DNA from: Bacteroidota bacterium
Lineage (GTDB): Bacteria; Bacteroidota; Bacteroidia; B-17B0; Aurantibacillaceae
Assembly (NCBI GenBank): GCA_020403265.1
Contig: JADBXZ010000002.1
Location: 211,413-275,412 of the forward strand
Reading direction: 5' to 3'
DNA: 64,000 nt
Position 1 is the first letter of the stretch, and each line of letters begins with the position of its first letter. This document shows positions 43,110 to 51,531 of this stretch, in pieces. The translations under genes and the position numbers were made by a program. Under the pieces are notes generated by a model. That model had not been told where the DNA came from. It worked only from the letters and a program-made list of their open reading frames with translations, and ran no database searches.

Positions 43110-44954
43110 ATGTGCGGAATTCTTATCCATATCAAAAAAGAAGGTTTTAGCAAAAAGGATCTAAATACAGCTTTGGAGTCTCTGTCAATTATCAATCATC
43201 GTGGACCAGATGGCGATGGTTTGATTTTAATAAACTCTAACAATGGTGATTTTCGTTATATTAATTCCGGAAACGTACCTAGCCACATCCACTGCAGTAA
43301 TTTGAATGATAAGGAACTAGGAGGTTATAATATTCTGATGGGCCACAAGCGTTTAAGCATTTTTGATTTGTCTGCTAATGGTTTTCAGCCAATGATTTGC
43401 AAAAAAACCGGAAATATTATAGTCTATAACGGTGAAATTTATAACTGGAAAGATATAAGAAAAGAACTCATATCAAAGGGTTACACTTTTTCATCTGAAA
43501 CGGATACTGAAGTAATTTTAGCAGCCTATGATTATTGGGGAGAGGAATGTTTCAAGAGGTTTAATGGCATGTGGGCTCTTGCTATTTTCGATAAAGTTTC
43601 CGGCAACATTATCTTATCTGGAGATAGGTTTGCCGTAAAACCTTTGTTTTACTCGGAAATTAATAATGAGGTCTTGTTTGTTAGTGAAATTAAACAATTT
43701 TTGGTTTATCGTAATCACATTCGAGGTTACAACACAAAACTTATTAATTACTTTTTAAAAGAAGGCTTGATAAATTTTAATGAAGAGACTTTTTTCAGTG
43801 GTATATATCGTTTTCCATCTTCAGAGATTTCATTATTGTTAACTCGTGAACTTAAACTTAGTTTTAAAAAATATTATACACTTAACACTGATCAGATAAA
43901 ATTATCTGAAGAGGATGCAATACAAAAATTTAGATATCTATTAAATGATGCGGTTGAACTCAGATTAGCTGCTGATGTACCTGTTGGTGTGGCCGTTTCA
44001 GGAGGACTGGATTCCTCATCCATATTTGCAATTGCATACAATCAACTTAAGGGACAGGGTAAGGAAAGATTTTTAAACACTTTTTCAGTCATTGCAAAAA
44101 AAGAAGAAGGAGATGAATCTCAGTATATTGAGGCATTATTAAAAGATTATAATTGTAAAAAGAATTTCGTTTCTATAATAGATGATTTTAGTATTGATGA
44201 TTTAAAGCAACATTTGTATATGCACGATTTCCCAACAGTTAGTGCCTCATTTTATGCGGATTATTGCTTATCAAGATTAATCAAGCGTTGCAACACAACT
44301 GTAGTTTTGAATGGACAAGGCGCAGATGAAGTTTTTGCAGGATATCATCATCATTTTTATAAATATGCAGTTTCATTGTTTAAACAATTGAAATTTAAAT
44401 TGTATAAAGAACAGGTAAATGCATTTAATGAAATAAAAGGATTTGATGAATCAAAGGTTAAATCAGCTGTAAGATCAGAATTAATAATACACTTAAAATC
44501 ACTATTTGGAAAACATATTACGGATGATTATGGTTGTGCCAGACGTTGGATAGAATCCAAATCGCTTAATGAGCAAATGAAGATGGATTTTTTAGAAGCT
44601 ACCATACCTAATTATTTGGCAAGTAATGATAGGAATACAATGACATTCTCTCTGGAATCTCGCCACCCTTTTATGGATTATCGTATAGTGGAATTTGGTT
44701 TTTCATTACCAGATCATCTCAAAATAGATAAGGGTTTTCAAAAAGTTCTCATTCGTAAAGCAATGCATGAATTGCCGGATTCTATCAGGTGGAGAAAAGA
44801 TAAGATGGGATTTACAACCCCTGAAAAAAAGTTAATGAAAAAGATTTCGGAAGAGAACTTGATAAATAAAAGTTTGGTTGAGAATATAGGAATAAAGTTT
44901 AAAGAGGATTTTAAGTACTACTCTCTTGCTATTTGGCTTGAAAAATACAAGTAG
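43110..44954 (+). CDS. asnB: AsnB-type glutamine-dependent amidotransferase, second copy
   Basis: A 614-residue AsnB-fold enzyme, diverged from the 12640 copy. Cys2 (MCGILI) begins the glutaminase domain, HRGPDG follows at about 30-35, and the synthetase PP-loop is SGGLDSSS at 297-304. The enzyme should transfer glutamine nitrogen to a carboxylate in an ATP-dependent way. Two AsnB-like genes in one glycan cluster suggest amidation of sugar acids, as proposed for WbpS-type proteins, rather than asparagine supply. Its C-terminus overlaps the start of the next GT4 gene. Confidence 0.83.
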   Translation: MCGILIHIKKEGFSKKDLNTALESLSIINHRGPDGDGLILINSNNGDFRYINSGNVPSHIHCSNLNDKELGGYNILMGHKRLSIFDLSANGFQPMICKKTGNIIVYNGEIYNWKDIRKELISKGYTFSSETDTEVILAAYDYWGEECFKRFNGMWALAIFDKVSGNIILSGDRFAVKPLFYSEINNEVLFVSEIKQFLVYRNHIRGYNTKLINYFLKEGLINFNEETFFSGIYRFPSSEISLLLTRELKLSFKKYYTLNTDQIKLSEEDAIQKFRYLLNDAVELRLAADVPVGVAVSGGLDSSSIFAIAYNQLKGQGKERFLNTFSVIAKKEEGDESQYIEALLKDYNCKKNFVSIIDDFSIDDLKQHLYMHDFPTVSASFYADYCLSRLIKRCNTTVVLNGQGADEVFAGYHHHFYKYAVSLFKQLKFKLYKEQVNAFNEIKGFDESKVKSAVRSELIIHLKSLFGKHITDDYGCARRWIESKSLNEQMKMDFLEATIPNYLASNDRNTMTFSLESRHPFMDYRIVEFGFSLPDHLKIDKGFQKVLIRKAMHELPDSIRWRKDKMGFTTPEKKLMKKISEENLINKSLVENIGIKFKEDFKYYSLAIWLEKYK

Positions 44955-46182
44955 AAACATCTTATTAATAAACTATGGATTCCCGCCATTTCCTGGAATT
45001 GGAGGAAGACGCTGGGCCTTGTTTGCAAAGAATTTGGAAAAGAGTGGTTATCATGTATTTGTTATTGGAGCAAGTAACCCATTCAATTACAATTCAAGTT
45101 GGAATATAGGTATCCGTCAATTATCGGGTTATTACCCATTAAATATTAATTATCCAAAATCATTAATCACGTTTCCATCCGAGTTATACGGAAAAATCAA
45201 ATATAAGATAGGTTTAAGTTTGGTTAAATTTAAACACAGAGGAAACCCATATGATCGAACCGTTTTTTGGAGAAGTCAATTACAAGATAAAATAAAGGAA
45301 ATTGTAAAACAGAAAGACATTAAGACAATAATTGTGAGCGCCGCACCTTTTTCTCTTTTAACTCATGTTAATGAGCTCATTCCGGATTATCCTAAGGTTA
45401 AATTTATTGCAGATATCCGCGATCCATGGACAACCAATGTTAATGCGTATGGCTATAGTGGTCTTTCAAAGTCACGGTTTGACTATGAGCTCAATATGGA
45501 AAAAAAATGTATGTCAAATTATAATTTGATTCTTACGGTTAATTCAACACTCACCTCTTATTTTCAACAGCTCTACCCTATGCATAATTGCGTGACATTG
45601 CCAAATGGTTTTGAAGAGGATTTTTTTCATACAGGTACGAATTTAATCAAATTGGAATCTGAAAAGGTTAATATCGTTTTTACAGGTTCATTTTACGATA
45701 ATGCCTTCTATTTATTTAGAAATTTAATAGACACAATTTCTCAATTAAAAAACAACAGCAGAGTTAAGTTTTATTTTATTGGTTCTAACTTTGAATCATT
45801 GGTAAAATATGTCTCAAATAGTAATGTTAAGGATTTGTTTTATTTTGATAAAGTTGCTTCAAGTGCAGAGGTTGATTTAGTTTTGCAACAGGCAACTTAT
45901 TCAATGCTGTTTTTAACGGATGATATTAATTATTCGTTAAGCACAAAATTTTGCGAATATATTAAACACCGTAAACCAATATTACTTTTTAGCAAGGAGG
46001 GGTTTACAAGTAATTATATTATTGACAATGACCTAGGCTGGCATGTTACCGATGATAATATTAATCAAGTACTTGATCAAATAATCAGTGGGCCGGAAAA
46101 AGTTTTCCCGAATAATTTTGATGTCAATCAGTTTTCCGTAGGTAAGATAACGGAAGATTTAATTAACCTACTAAATGATTAA
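44926..46182 (+). CDS. GT4-like glycosyltransferase
   Basis: A 418-residue GT-B protein. It opens ILLINYGFPPFPGIGGRRW, a GT4 acceptor-domain start, contains IADIRDPWT in the first domain, and has IVFTGSFYDNAF and LSTKFCEYIKHRKPILLF in the donor domain. The start is uncertain: TTG 44926 (MLFGLKNT) and TTG 44938 (MKNTSRN) are both inside the AsnB end, and no ATG is near. Overlap of 17-29 bp suggests coupled translation. Donor sugar and linkage are unknown. Confidence 0.75.
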   Translation: MLFGLKNTSRNILLINYGFPPFPGIGGRRWALFAKNLEKSGYHVFVIGASNPFNYNSSWNIGIRQLSGYYPLNINYPKSLITFPSELYGKIKYKIGLSLVKFKHRGNPYDRTVFWRSQLQDKIKEIVKQKDIKTIIVSAAPFSLLTHVNELIPDYPKVKFIADIRDPWTTNVNAYGYSGLSKSRFDYELNMEKKCMSNYNLILTVNSTLTSYFQQLYPMHNCVTLPNGFEEDFFHTGTNLIKLESEKVNIVFTGSFYDNAFYLFRNLIDTISQLKNNSRVKFYFIGSNFESLVKYVSNSNVKDLFYFDKVASSAEVDLVLQQATYSMLFLTDDINYSLSTKFCEYIKHRKPILLFSKEGFTSNYIIDNDLGWHVTDDNINQVLDQIISGPEKVFPNNFDVNQFSVGKITEDLINLLND

Positions 46183-47212
46183 ATCTTTAGCAATCTACAC
46201 AATTCATTCTCACCACGGTTCAAATTCGGGGTATAAACAAATACTGAAATACACTAAGCCAACAGTTACTGCTGGTTTAAAAGATACCACAAGAAAAGAT
46301 AAATTTTTAAGTTATTATTATAAGCATGAATTTATTGGTTGGATGAGAGCATTATTGAAAAGGATACAAATAGTTCACATCCTTTATGGAGAGGATTATT
46401 TTAGATTTTCGCATTTGCTGTTCCGAAGGCTCCCAATCGTAGTCACTTTTCATCAACCCGAATCAATTTTGTTACAAGAGTTGCGTGATGGAGATTATAA
46501 TGGAAAAGTGGCTGGTATAACACACCGCTTAACAAAAAGTAGATTTAAAAAAGTAGATGCCGTTATATTAACATCAGAAAATCAACTCAATGTCGCTAAG
46601 CAGTTTTTTGATCATGATAAAATTCATGTTATTCCATTAGGTATTCATATTAATAAGTTTAATCAATTATTAAAACAGTCAAACATTAAAAGGCAGTTAA
46701 ATTTGTTTATCACTGTAGGTGAATGGCAAAGAGACTGGGATTTATATATAAAGCATGTTAGTTTTTTGAATGAGCATTTTCCCGAATTGGAATTTATAGT
46801 TGTTAATAATAAATTAAGTTCAGATATTAAAGAAAAGCTTCTAAAATTAAGTAATGTTACCTATAAAGGTAATGTTTCTGACGATGAATTATACATGCTT
46901 TATTTAAAAGCGAATGCAATGTTTTTACCGCTAAAAGGTGTAGCCGGTAGTAATGCGCTGAATGAAGCTCTTGCGTTAGGTGTTATGATTTTAAGTAATT
47001 TGAAATTGAGTAAGGACGATGATGTATTTTTGAATTACGAGTCTTTGGACGACCTCAAGAACGTGGTAAATGATTTGTTAATTTTAAATAATGCACAAAG
47101 ACTGGTTTTGGCTGAAAAAGTAAATAGTTCAGTTCAATCAATTAGTTGGGAGTCAATCAGCAAAAGGACTTTAGATGTATACGAGTCCGCGTTAAAAAGA
47201 AAAAATAGTTAA
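46175..47212 (+). CDS. GT4-like glycosyltransferase
   Basis: A 345-residue GT-B protein, a little short for the family. The donor domain shows VIPLGIHINKF, ITVGEWQRDWDLYI and MLYLKANAMFLPL followed by AGSNALNEALALG, a region analogous to the E-x7-E donor site. It has no membrane segment. It overlaps the previous GT gene by 8 bp and lies 2 bp before the AlgD-like dehydrogenase. It likely adds a sugar late in repeat-unit assembly; specificity unknown. Confidence 0.75.
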   Translation: MIKSLAIYTIHSHHGSNSGYKQILKYTKPTVTAGLKDTTRKDKFLSYYYKHEFIGWMRALLKRIQIVHILYGEDYFRFSHLLFRRLPIVVTFHQPESILLQELRDGDYNGKVAGITHRLTKSRFKKVDAVILTSENQLNVAKQFFDHDKIHVIPLGIHINKFNQLLKQSNIKRQLNLFITVGEWQRDWDLYIKHVSFLNEHFPELEFIVVNNKLSSDIKEKLLKLSNVTYKGNVSDDELYMLYLKANAMFLPLKGVAGSNALNEALALGVMILSNLKLSKDDDVFLNYESLDDLKNVVNDLLILNNAQRLVLAEKVNSSVQSISWESISKRTLDVYESALKRKNS

Positions 47213-47214
47213 TT

Positions 47215-48483
47215 ATGAAAATTGGAATTTTTGGATTAGGTTATGTTGGTGTTGTTAATGCAGCATGTTTCACAAAATTAGGACATTATGTAATTGGTTG
47301 TGATGTTAAAGAAACTAAGGTAGATATGTTAAGAAAGGGCAAAAGCCCAATTTATGAGCCGAAAGTAGATGAATTATTAATGGAGGCTTTGCAATCAGGA
47401 CAATTAAGCGCAACAACGAGTGTATCTGAGGTTATTAATAACGCTGAAGTATTGTTAATTTGTGTTGGTACTCCAAGTAATAGTAATGGTGAGGTAAATT
47501 TAGATTTTATTTACAATACTAGCTTTGAAATTGCCAAAGAAATAAAAAGCTTAGGGAAAGAAATCACTATTTTGTATCGCAGCACTATCCCCCCCAACAC
47601 TTTAAAAACGTATATAGAGCCTATTTTTAAAACGATATTAAAGGATGAAATAAGTTTAGTGGCATTAGCATTTTATCCAGAGTTTTTGCGGGAAGGTAAA
47701 GCAGTTGATGATTTTTTTAATGCGCCTAGGATTGTTCTTGGTTCTGATTCGGATCAATTAGATAAAGCAAAGAATTTACTTGCATACAATCCTGAAATTC
47801 CATTTTACCACACTAATCCACAAACTTCGGAATTTGTTAAATACGTTGATAATACTTTTCATGCGTTAAAGGTAGCTTTTGTAAATGAGGTTTACGAAGT
47901 GGCAAAATCCTTTGACGTGGATGTAAGTACAGCTAATGAAATATTTTTGAATGATCGTTCCTTGAATATTTCTACTGCCTATTTAAAACCTGGCTTGCCT
48001 TTTGGTGGGTCGTGTTTACCAAAAGATCTGAGAGCTATTGTAGCAATGGCAAAATCTCAGAACCTGAAGTTACCATTATTAGAGAGCATCTCAGAAAGTA
48101 ATGCTCATGCAATGAACAGGCTCGAACAACTAATTTTAAAGCAAAACAAATCAAAAATATTTTTTGTTGGCTTTACATTTAAGAATTATACTGATGACTA
48201 CCGCGAAAGCCCAATCTTAACAATTATTGAACGTTTGATTAAATCAAATTACGACGTCAAATTTACAGATGTTGACGCTAATCTTGTTAATTTAAGAATT
48301 GATAAACCATCTCTAATTAAATATTACCAAGAGTCAATTACTGAAGGTATAAAGTGCTCCGATCTCATTGTAGTGTCCAAAAGATATTTGGTTGATGTTG
48401 TTAAACTTAATCACGACAAGAAGTTGATAATAAACTGTAGTAGGAGGACAATTGAAGATAATAGTATTATACATTTATTTTAG
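47215..48483 (+). CDS. UDP-glucose/GDP-mannose dehydrogenase family enzyme (AlgD-like)
   Basis: A 422-residue NAD-dependent sugar-nucleotide 6-dehydrogenase. The Rossmann motif GLGYVG is at 7-12, the catalytic cysteine C267 in PFGGSCLPKD, the conserved lysine K209 in SEFVKY, and FKNYTDDYRESP near residue 325. The GKSPIYEP motif (42-49) and overall length resemble AlgD-type GDP-mannose dehydrogenases more than UDP-glucose dehydrogenase. It oxidises C6 to a carboxylate, giving a uronic acid. The AsnB-type and PP-loop amidotransferases around it would have a carboxylate to amidate (inference). The usual NPEF is AFYPEF here. Confidence 0.88.
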   Translation: MKIGIFGLGYVGVVNAACFTKLGHYVIGCDVKETKVDMLRKGKSPIYEPKVDELLMEALQSGQLSATTSVSEVINNAEVLLICVGTPSNSNGEVNLDFIYNTSFEIAKEIKSLGKEITILYRSTIPPNTLKTYIEPIFKTILKDEISLVALAFYPEFLREGKAVDDFFNAPRIVLGSDSDQLDKAKNLLAYNPEIPFYHTNPQTSEFVKYVDNTFHALKVAFVNEVYEVAKSFDVDVSTANEIFLNDRSLNISTAYLKPGLPFGGSCLPKDLRAIVAMAKSQNLKLPLLESISESNAHAMNRLEQLILKQNKSKIFFVGFTFKNYTDDYRESPILTIIERLIKSNYDVKFTDVDANLVNLRIDKPSLIKYYQESITEGIKCSDLIVVSKRYLVDVVKLNHDKKLIINCSRRTIEDNSIIHLF

Positions 48484-48503
48484 TAATTTAATGCCCTCTA
48501 GAA

Positions 48504-49610
48504 ATGCAATGTAGCAAGTGTATAATGGATTCAAAAAATGATCCGGATTTAAAGTTAAATAACTTTGAGATATGCAATCATTGCCTCAAGTATGAAGAAT
48601 CGCTGAAATTTTTGAAGAGTAATTACGACCACCCTGAGAGATTTATAAAATTAATCGAACAAATTAAGTCATCAACCAATTCAAAGTATAATTGTGTTAT
48701 AGGTATAAGCGGGGGAGTTGATAGTACATATTTAGCCTATATAGCAAAAGTAAATGGTTTGAAGCCATTGTTGGTTCACTGCGATAATGGATGGAATAGT
48801 GAGTTGGCAGTGCAAAACATAAACAATATCTGTAAATTTACTGGTTTTGATCTTGAGACACTTGTTTTAGATTGGGAGGAATTTAAAGATATTCAGTTGT
48901 CATTTTTTAAAGCTAATGTAGTTGACTTAGAATTGCCATATGATTATGCTTTAATGATTACTGTGTATAAAGCTGCTTTAAAATACAATATTCAGTATGT
49001 ATTAACCGGACACAATATAGCCACAGAAGGTACTTATATGCCTAAATCTTGGAGGCATACAAAAATGGACATTGTCAATATTAAAGATATTCATAAAAAG
49101 TATGGAAAGCGTAGGATGAAATCGTTTCCGCATTTTTCATTTGTTAGACAGCGTTTTGTTGATTCTAAATTGACTTATTTATCTCCATTAAACCTTATTA
49201 AACTAACTCAAAAGGAAATGAAGGACGTTATTGCGAAGGAATTTGATTGGAGAGATTATGGTGGTAAACATTATGAAAATGTTTTTACAAGGTTTTATCA
49301 AGGACACATTTTAAAAGAGAAATTTAAAATAAATAAGAAGATTTTTCATCTTTCGGTGCTGATTCAATCCAACCAAATAACAAGAGATGAGGCGCTTAAT
49401 AGAGTTGCTATTTCTGATTATCCAGTTGAATTAATGGAGTCAGATAAGTTGTACGTTGTGAAAAAGCTTGATATGACTATTGAAGAATTTGAGGAATATA
49501 TGAAACAACCCGCTGTACCTCATGAAAATTATAAGAGTATCAATAAATATTGGGAGAATTATTTCACCATAGTTCGAAAGTTAAAGCCAATCATGTTTTG
49601 GCGTAATTAA
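48504..49610 (+). CDS. N-acetyl sugar amidotransferase, stand-alone type 3
   Basis: A 368-residue WbpG/PseA-family PP-loop enzyme with cysteines C3, C6, C24 and C27 and the loop SGGVDS at 69-74. It shares the CDNGWNSELAV block, FYQGHILKEKF and the VPHENY-type tail with the 10326 and 14562 copies, so these three form a subgroup separate from the two HisHF-linked enzymes. No HisH or HisF is near. It ends the plus-strand cluster, and its TAA shares bases with the stop of the converging minus-strand gene. Its substrate may be the uronic acid made by the upstream dehydrogenase. Confidence 0.85.
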   Translation: MQCSKCIMDSKNDPDLKLNNFEICNHCLKYEESLKFLKSNYDHPERFIKLIEQIKSSTNSKYNCVIGISGGVDSTYLAYIAKVNGLKPLLVHCDNGWNSELAVQNINNICKFTGFDLETLVLDWEEFKDIQLSFFKANVVDLELPYDYALMITVYKAALKYNIQYVLTGHNIATEGTYMPKSWRHTKMDIVNIKDIHKKYGKRRMKSFPHFSFVRQRFVDSKLTYLSPLNLIKLTQKEMKDVIAKEFDWRDYGGKHYENVFTRFYQGHILKEKFKINKKIFHLSVLIQSNQITRDEALNRVAISDYPVELMESDKLYVVKKLDMTIEEFEEYMKQPAVPHENYKSINKYWENYFTIVRKLKPIMFWRN

Positions 49611-50575
49611 CTGTTTTTGCTTGCTTCAATTATTTCTTCTTTAAGTATAAATTTATTAGGGACGTTTATTTCAGGCTTAGCATAAGTCTCAGGAATACTC
49701 TCATTATTAATTAATTTTTTAGCAAATGGCTTATAGTAGTCTGGCACATTTGTATCCTTCAAAAAGTTCTCCAAGAATCTAATATTTCTGTATCCTTTCT
49801 CTTGCATGAAATAAAAAAGAGTTTGTGCAGAGTATTCATCAACTACTTTTCCGGTTTTTGCTTTTGTAGGAGCAAAAAATTCCTCCTCTAATACGCCTAT
49901 GAATTTACCATTATTGGGATACCATTGATAGGTTTCCTTTGCGGCGATTCCATATTTATTTTCAAGTTTAAATAAGTATATTAATTTACGAATAGGGATT
50001 TTAAATGCTTTAAGTATTTTATTGCTTCGTAATTTATCCGTGCTTCTTTTTTCGTCGGGTGTCCAAAACACAAGTGTAGCTGAAAAAGAAGTTGGATTTA
50101 TAACAGCATGTGGTTGCCAGCTATCAACCATGTGTATCCTTTGGTCTCGTTGATAAAATTGTTTAGTAATTTTTAGTTTAGCTGATTTAGTTGTTGGATC
50201 AGTAGTTGGATTGTAATCAAACAAAAATGTCTCGTAACCGCTGCCATGAGCTGCATAAGAGGTTAGCAAATAGTTATTGTGGTGATGAATTGCAGAACAA
50301 AGAATGTTAGTTTTTTTTGATTCAAGGCTCGGAAAAATATGTACTTTGATAAAAAAATCATTATTTTCGAAAACATAAAAGAAGGGGATGTTAAATTCAC
50401 TCCATTCTCTGTTTAGGTGTTTGTAATCTCTGAGATTTTCCTCAAACAATTGAGTCCAGAATTCTGGGTCATTTCCCATTTTTTCTAATAAAGGGCCAAC
50501 TAATTTATGTAATTCACGCCTATCTTGAATTTGATCGCTTAAATTAATTATTTGATCAATTGTATCATTTTTCAT
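49607..50575 (-). CDS. unassigned cytoplasmic protein, possible cupin-like fold
   Basis: A 322-residue protein without signal peptide or membrane segment. I do not recognise its family. A central histidine-rich strand (CSAIHHHNNYLL, then AAHGSGYETFLF) followed by VDSWQPHAVINP about 45 residues later is reminiscent of a metal-binding double-stranded beta-helix (cupin-like), but this is a guess. It is the last gene of the minus-strand run, 11 bp after the MauE/thioredoxin gene, and overlaps the converging amidotransferase stop by 4 bp. Its position at the edge of the sugar cluster may be chance. Confidence 0.5.
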   Translation of the reverse strand: MKNDTIDQIINLSDQIQDRRELHKLVGPLLEKMGNDPEFWTQLFEENLRDYKHLNREWSEFNIPFFYVFENNDFFIKVHIFPSLESKKTNILCSAIHHHNNYLLTSYAAHGSGYETFLFDYNPTTDPTTKSAKLKITKQFYQRDQRIHMVDSWQPHAVINPTSFSATLVFWTPDEKRSTDKLRSNKILKAFKIPIRKLIYLFKLENKYGIAAKETYQWYPNNGKFIGVLEEEFFAPTKAKTGKVVDEYSAQTLFYFMQEKGYRNIRFLENFLKDTNVPDYYKPFAKKLINNESIPETYAKPEINVPNKFILKEEIIEASKNS

Positions 50576-50586
50576 TAGTTTCCAGT

Positions 50587-51531
50587 TTATTTAATTAACC
50601 ATTTTTCAATTTCATATTGATTTAATTCAAAGTAATCAACTTTTTTTTCTACGATTCCATTGTTCAGATAATAAATTCTTGGCAGCCTAGAGGATGCCAA
50701 TTGAACAAATGATTTTCCCAAACAAAAACTATAAGGAATATTAGTTGCTTTTGTGTCGTCTAAAAAATCCTTTAATTTAATCCCTTTATCTCCATTTAGC
50801 ACAAAGTAGATTGAAATTTCGGGATTATTTTTTTTAATTAATCTGAATTTTTTAGCCGCAATCCTACAATGTGGGCAGCTTAAACTTAAAAATGCTACAA
50901 CATGCTTACCTTTTCTTAGTTCATATTTCGGCGTCTCAACTTTTGCAGTATCCTCTGGTTGATAAAGTAAATTTAACTCTAAGGGATAGTTGATTTTTTC
51001 ATCGAGGTTATTGCTCGTGTAAGAATAATCCACTGGGTTTCTTATAAAGGTTATTGTTAAACATATTGCAGATAGAGTTGTTAGGAATAGCGCATTGTAT
51101 TTTACTTTCCAGCCTTCATAAAAATAATACACCATTAATGCCATGCCTATCATTATAATGTTTTTGATGATTGCTTGAAGTGGTGTCATATAATGAACTT
51201 CGCCAAAACAGCCGCAATTGCCATTATTTCCGTTGAGTGCAATCTGAATGCTCAGATAAATTATAAAAAAAGCTAGTAAGCCAATAGTTGCTTTAAGTGT
51301 AAAACTTTTTAATTTATAATTGAGTACTAACAATAAACCAATAACGAATTCTAAAGTAATTAGCAATCTGGCAATTATTGGCGCAGTATACCAGTTGGCT
51401 ATTCCGATATCAACAAACGTAAATTCAAAGGTTTCAATTACCGGCTCAAGTTTGGTGTAACCTGAATATATGAATACCAGTCCAAGAGCAACTGATAAAA
51501 GTATAGCAATTATTTTTTTAATTAAATTCAT
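50587..51531 (-). CDS. MauE/DoxX-like membrane protein with thioredoxin-like domain
   Basis: A 314-residue fusion. The N-terminal part (1-155) has four or five membrane segments with the MauE/DoxX-type cysteine pair in GNCGCFGE (C106, C108). The C-terminal part (about 190-314) is thioredoxin-like with C219-PH-C222, the CPHC motif seen in oxidising or isomerase-type folds. Together they may shuttle electrons between the membrane and a periplasmic disulfide. The ATG overlaps the upstream stop by four bases. Its role here could be cofactor or disulfide maturation of an exported protein; that is inference. Confidence 0.75.
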   Translation of the reverse strand: MNLIKKIIAILLSVALGLVFIYSGYTKLEPVIETFEFTFVDIGIANWYTAPIIARLLITLEFVIGLLLVLNYKLKSFTLKATIGLLAFFIIYLSIQIALNGNNGNCGCFGEVHYMTPLQAIIKNIIMIGMALMVYYFYEGWKVKYNALFLTTLSAICLTITFIRNPVDYSYTSNNLDEKINYPLELNLLYQPEDTAKVETPKYELRKGKHVVAFLSLSCPHCRIAAKKFRLIKKNNPEISIYFVLNGDKGIKLKDFLDDTKATNIPYSFCLGKSFVQLASSRLPRIYYLNNGIVEKKVDYFELNQYEIEKWLIK

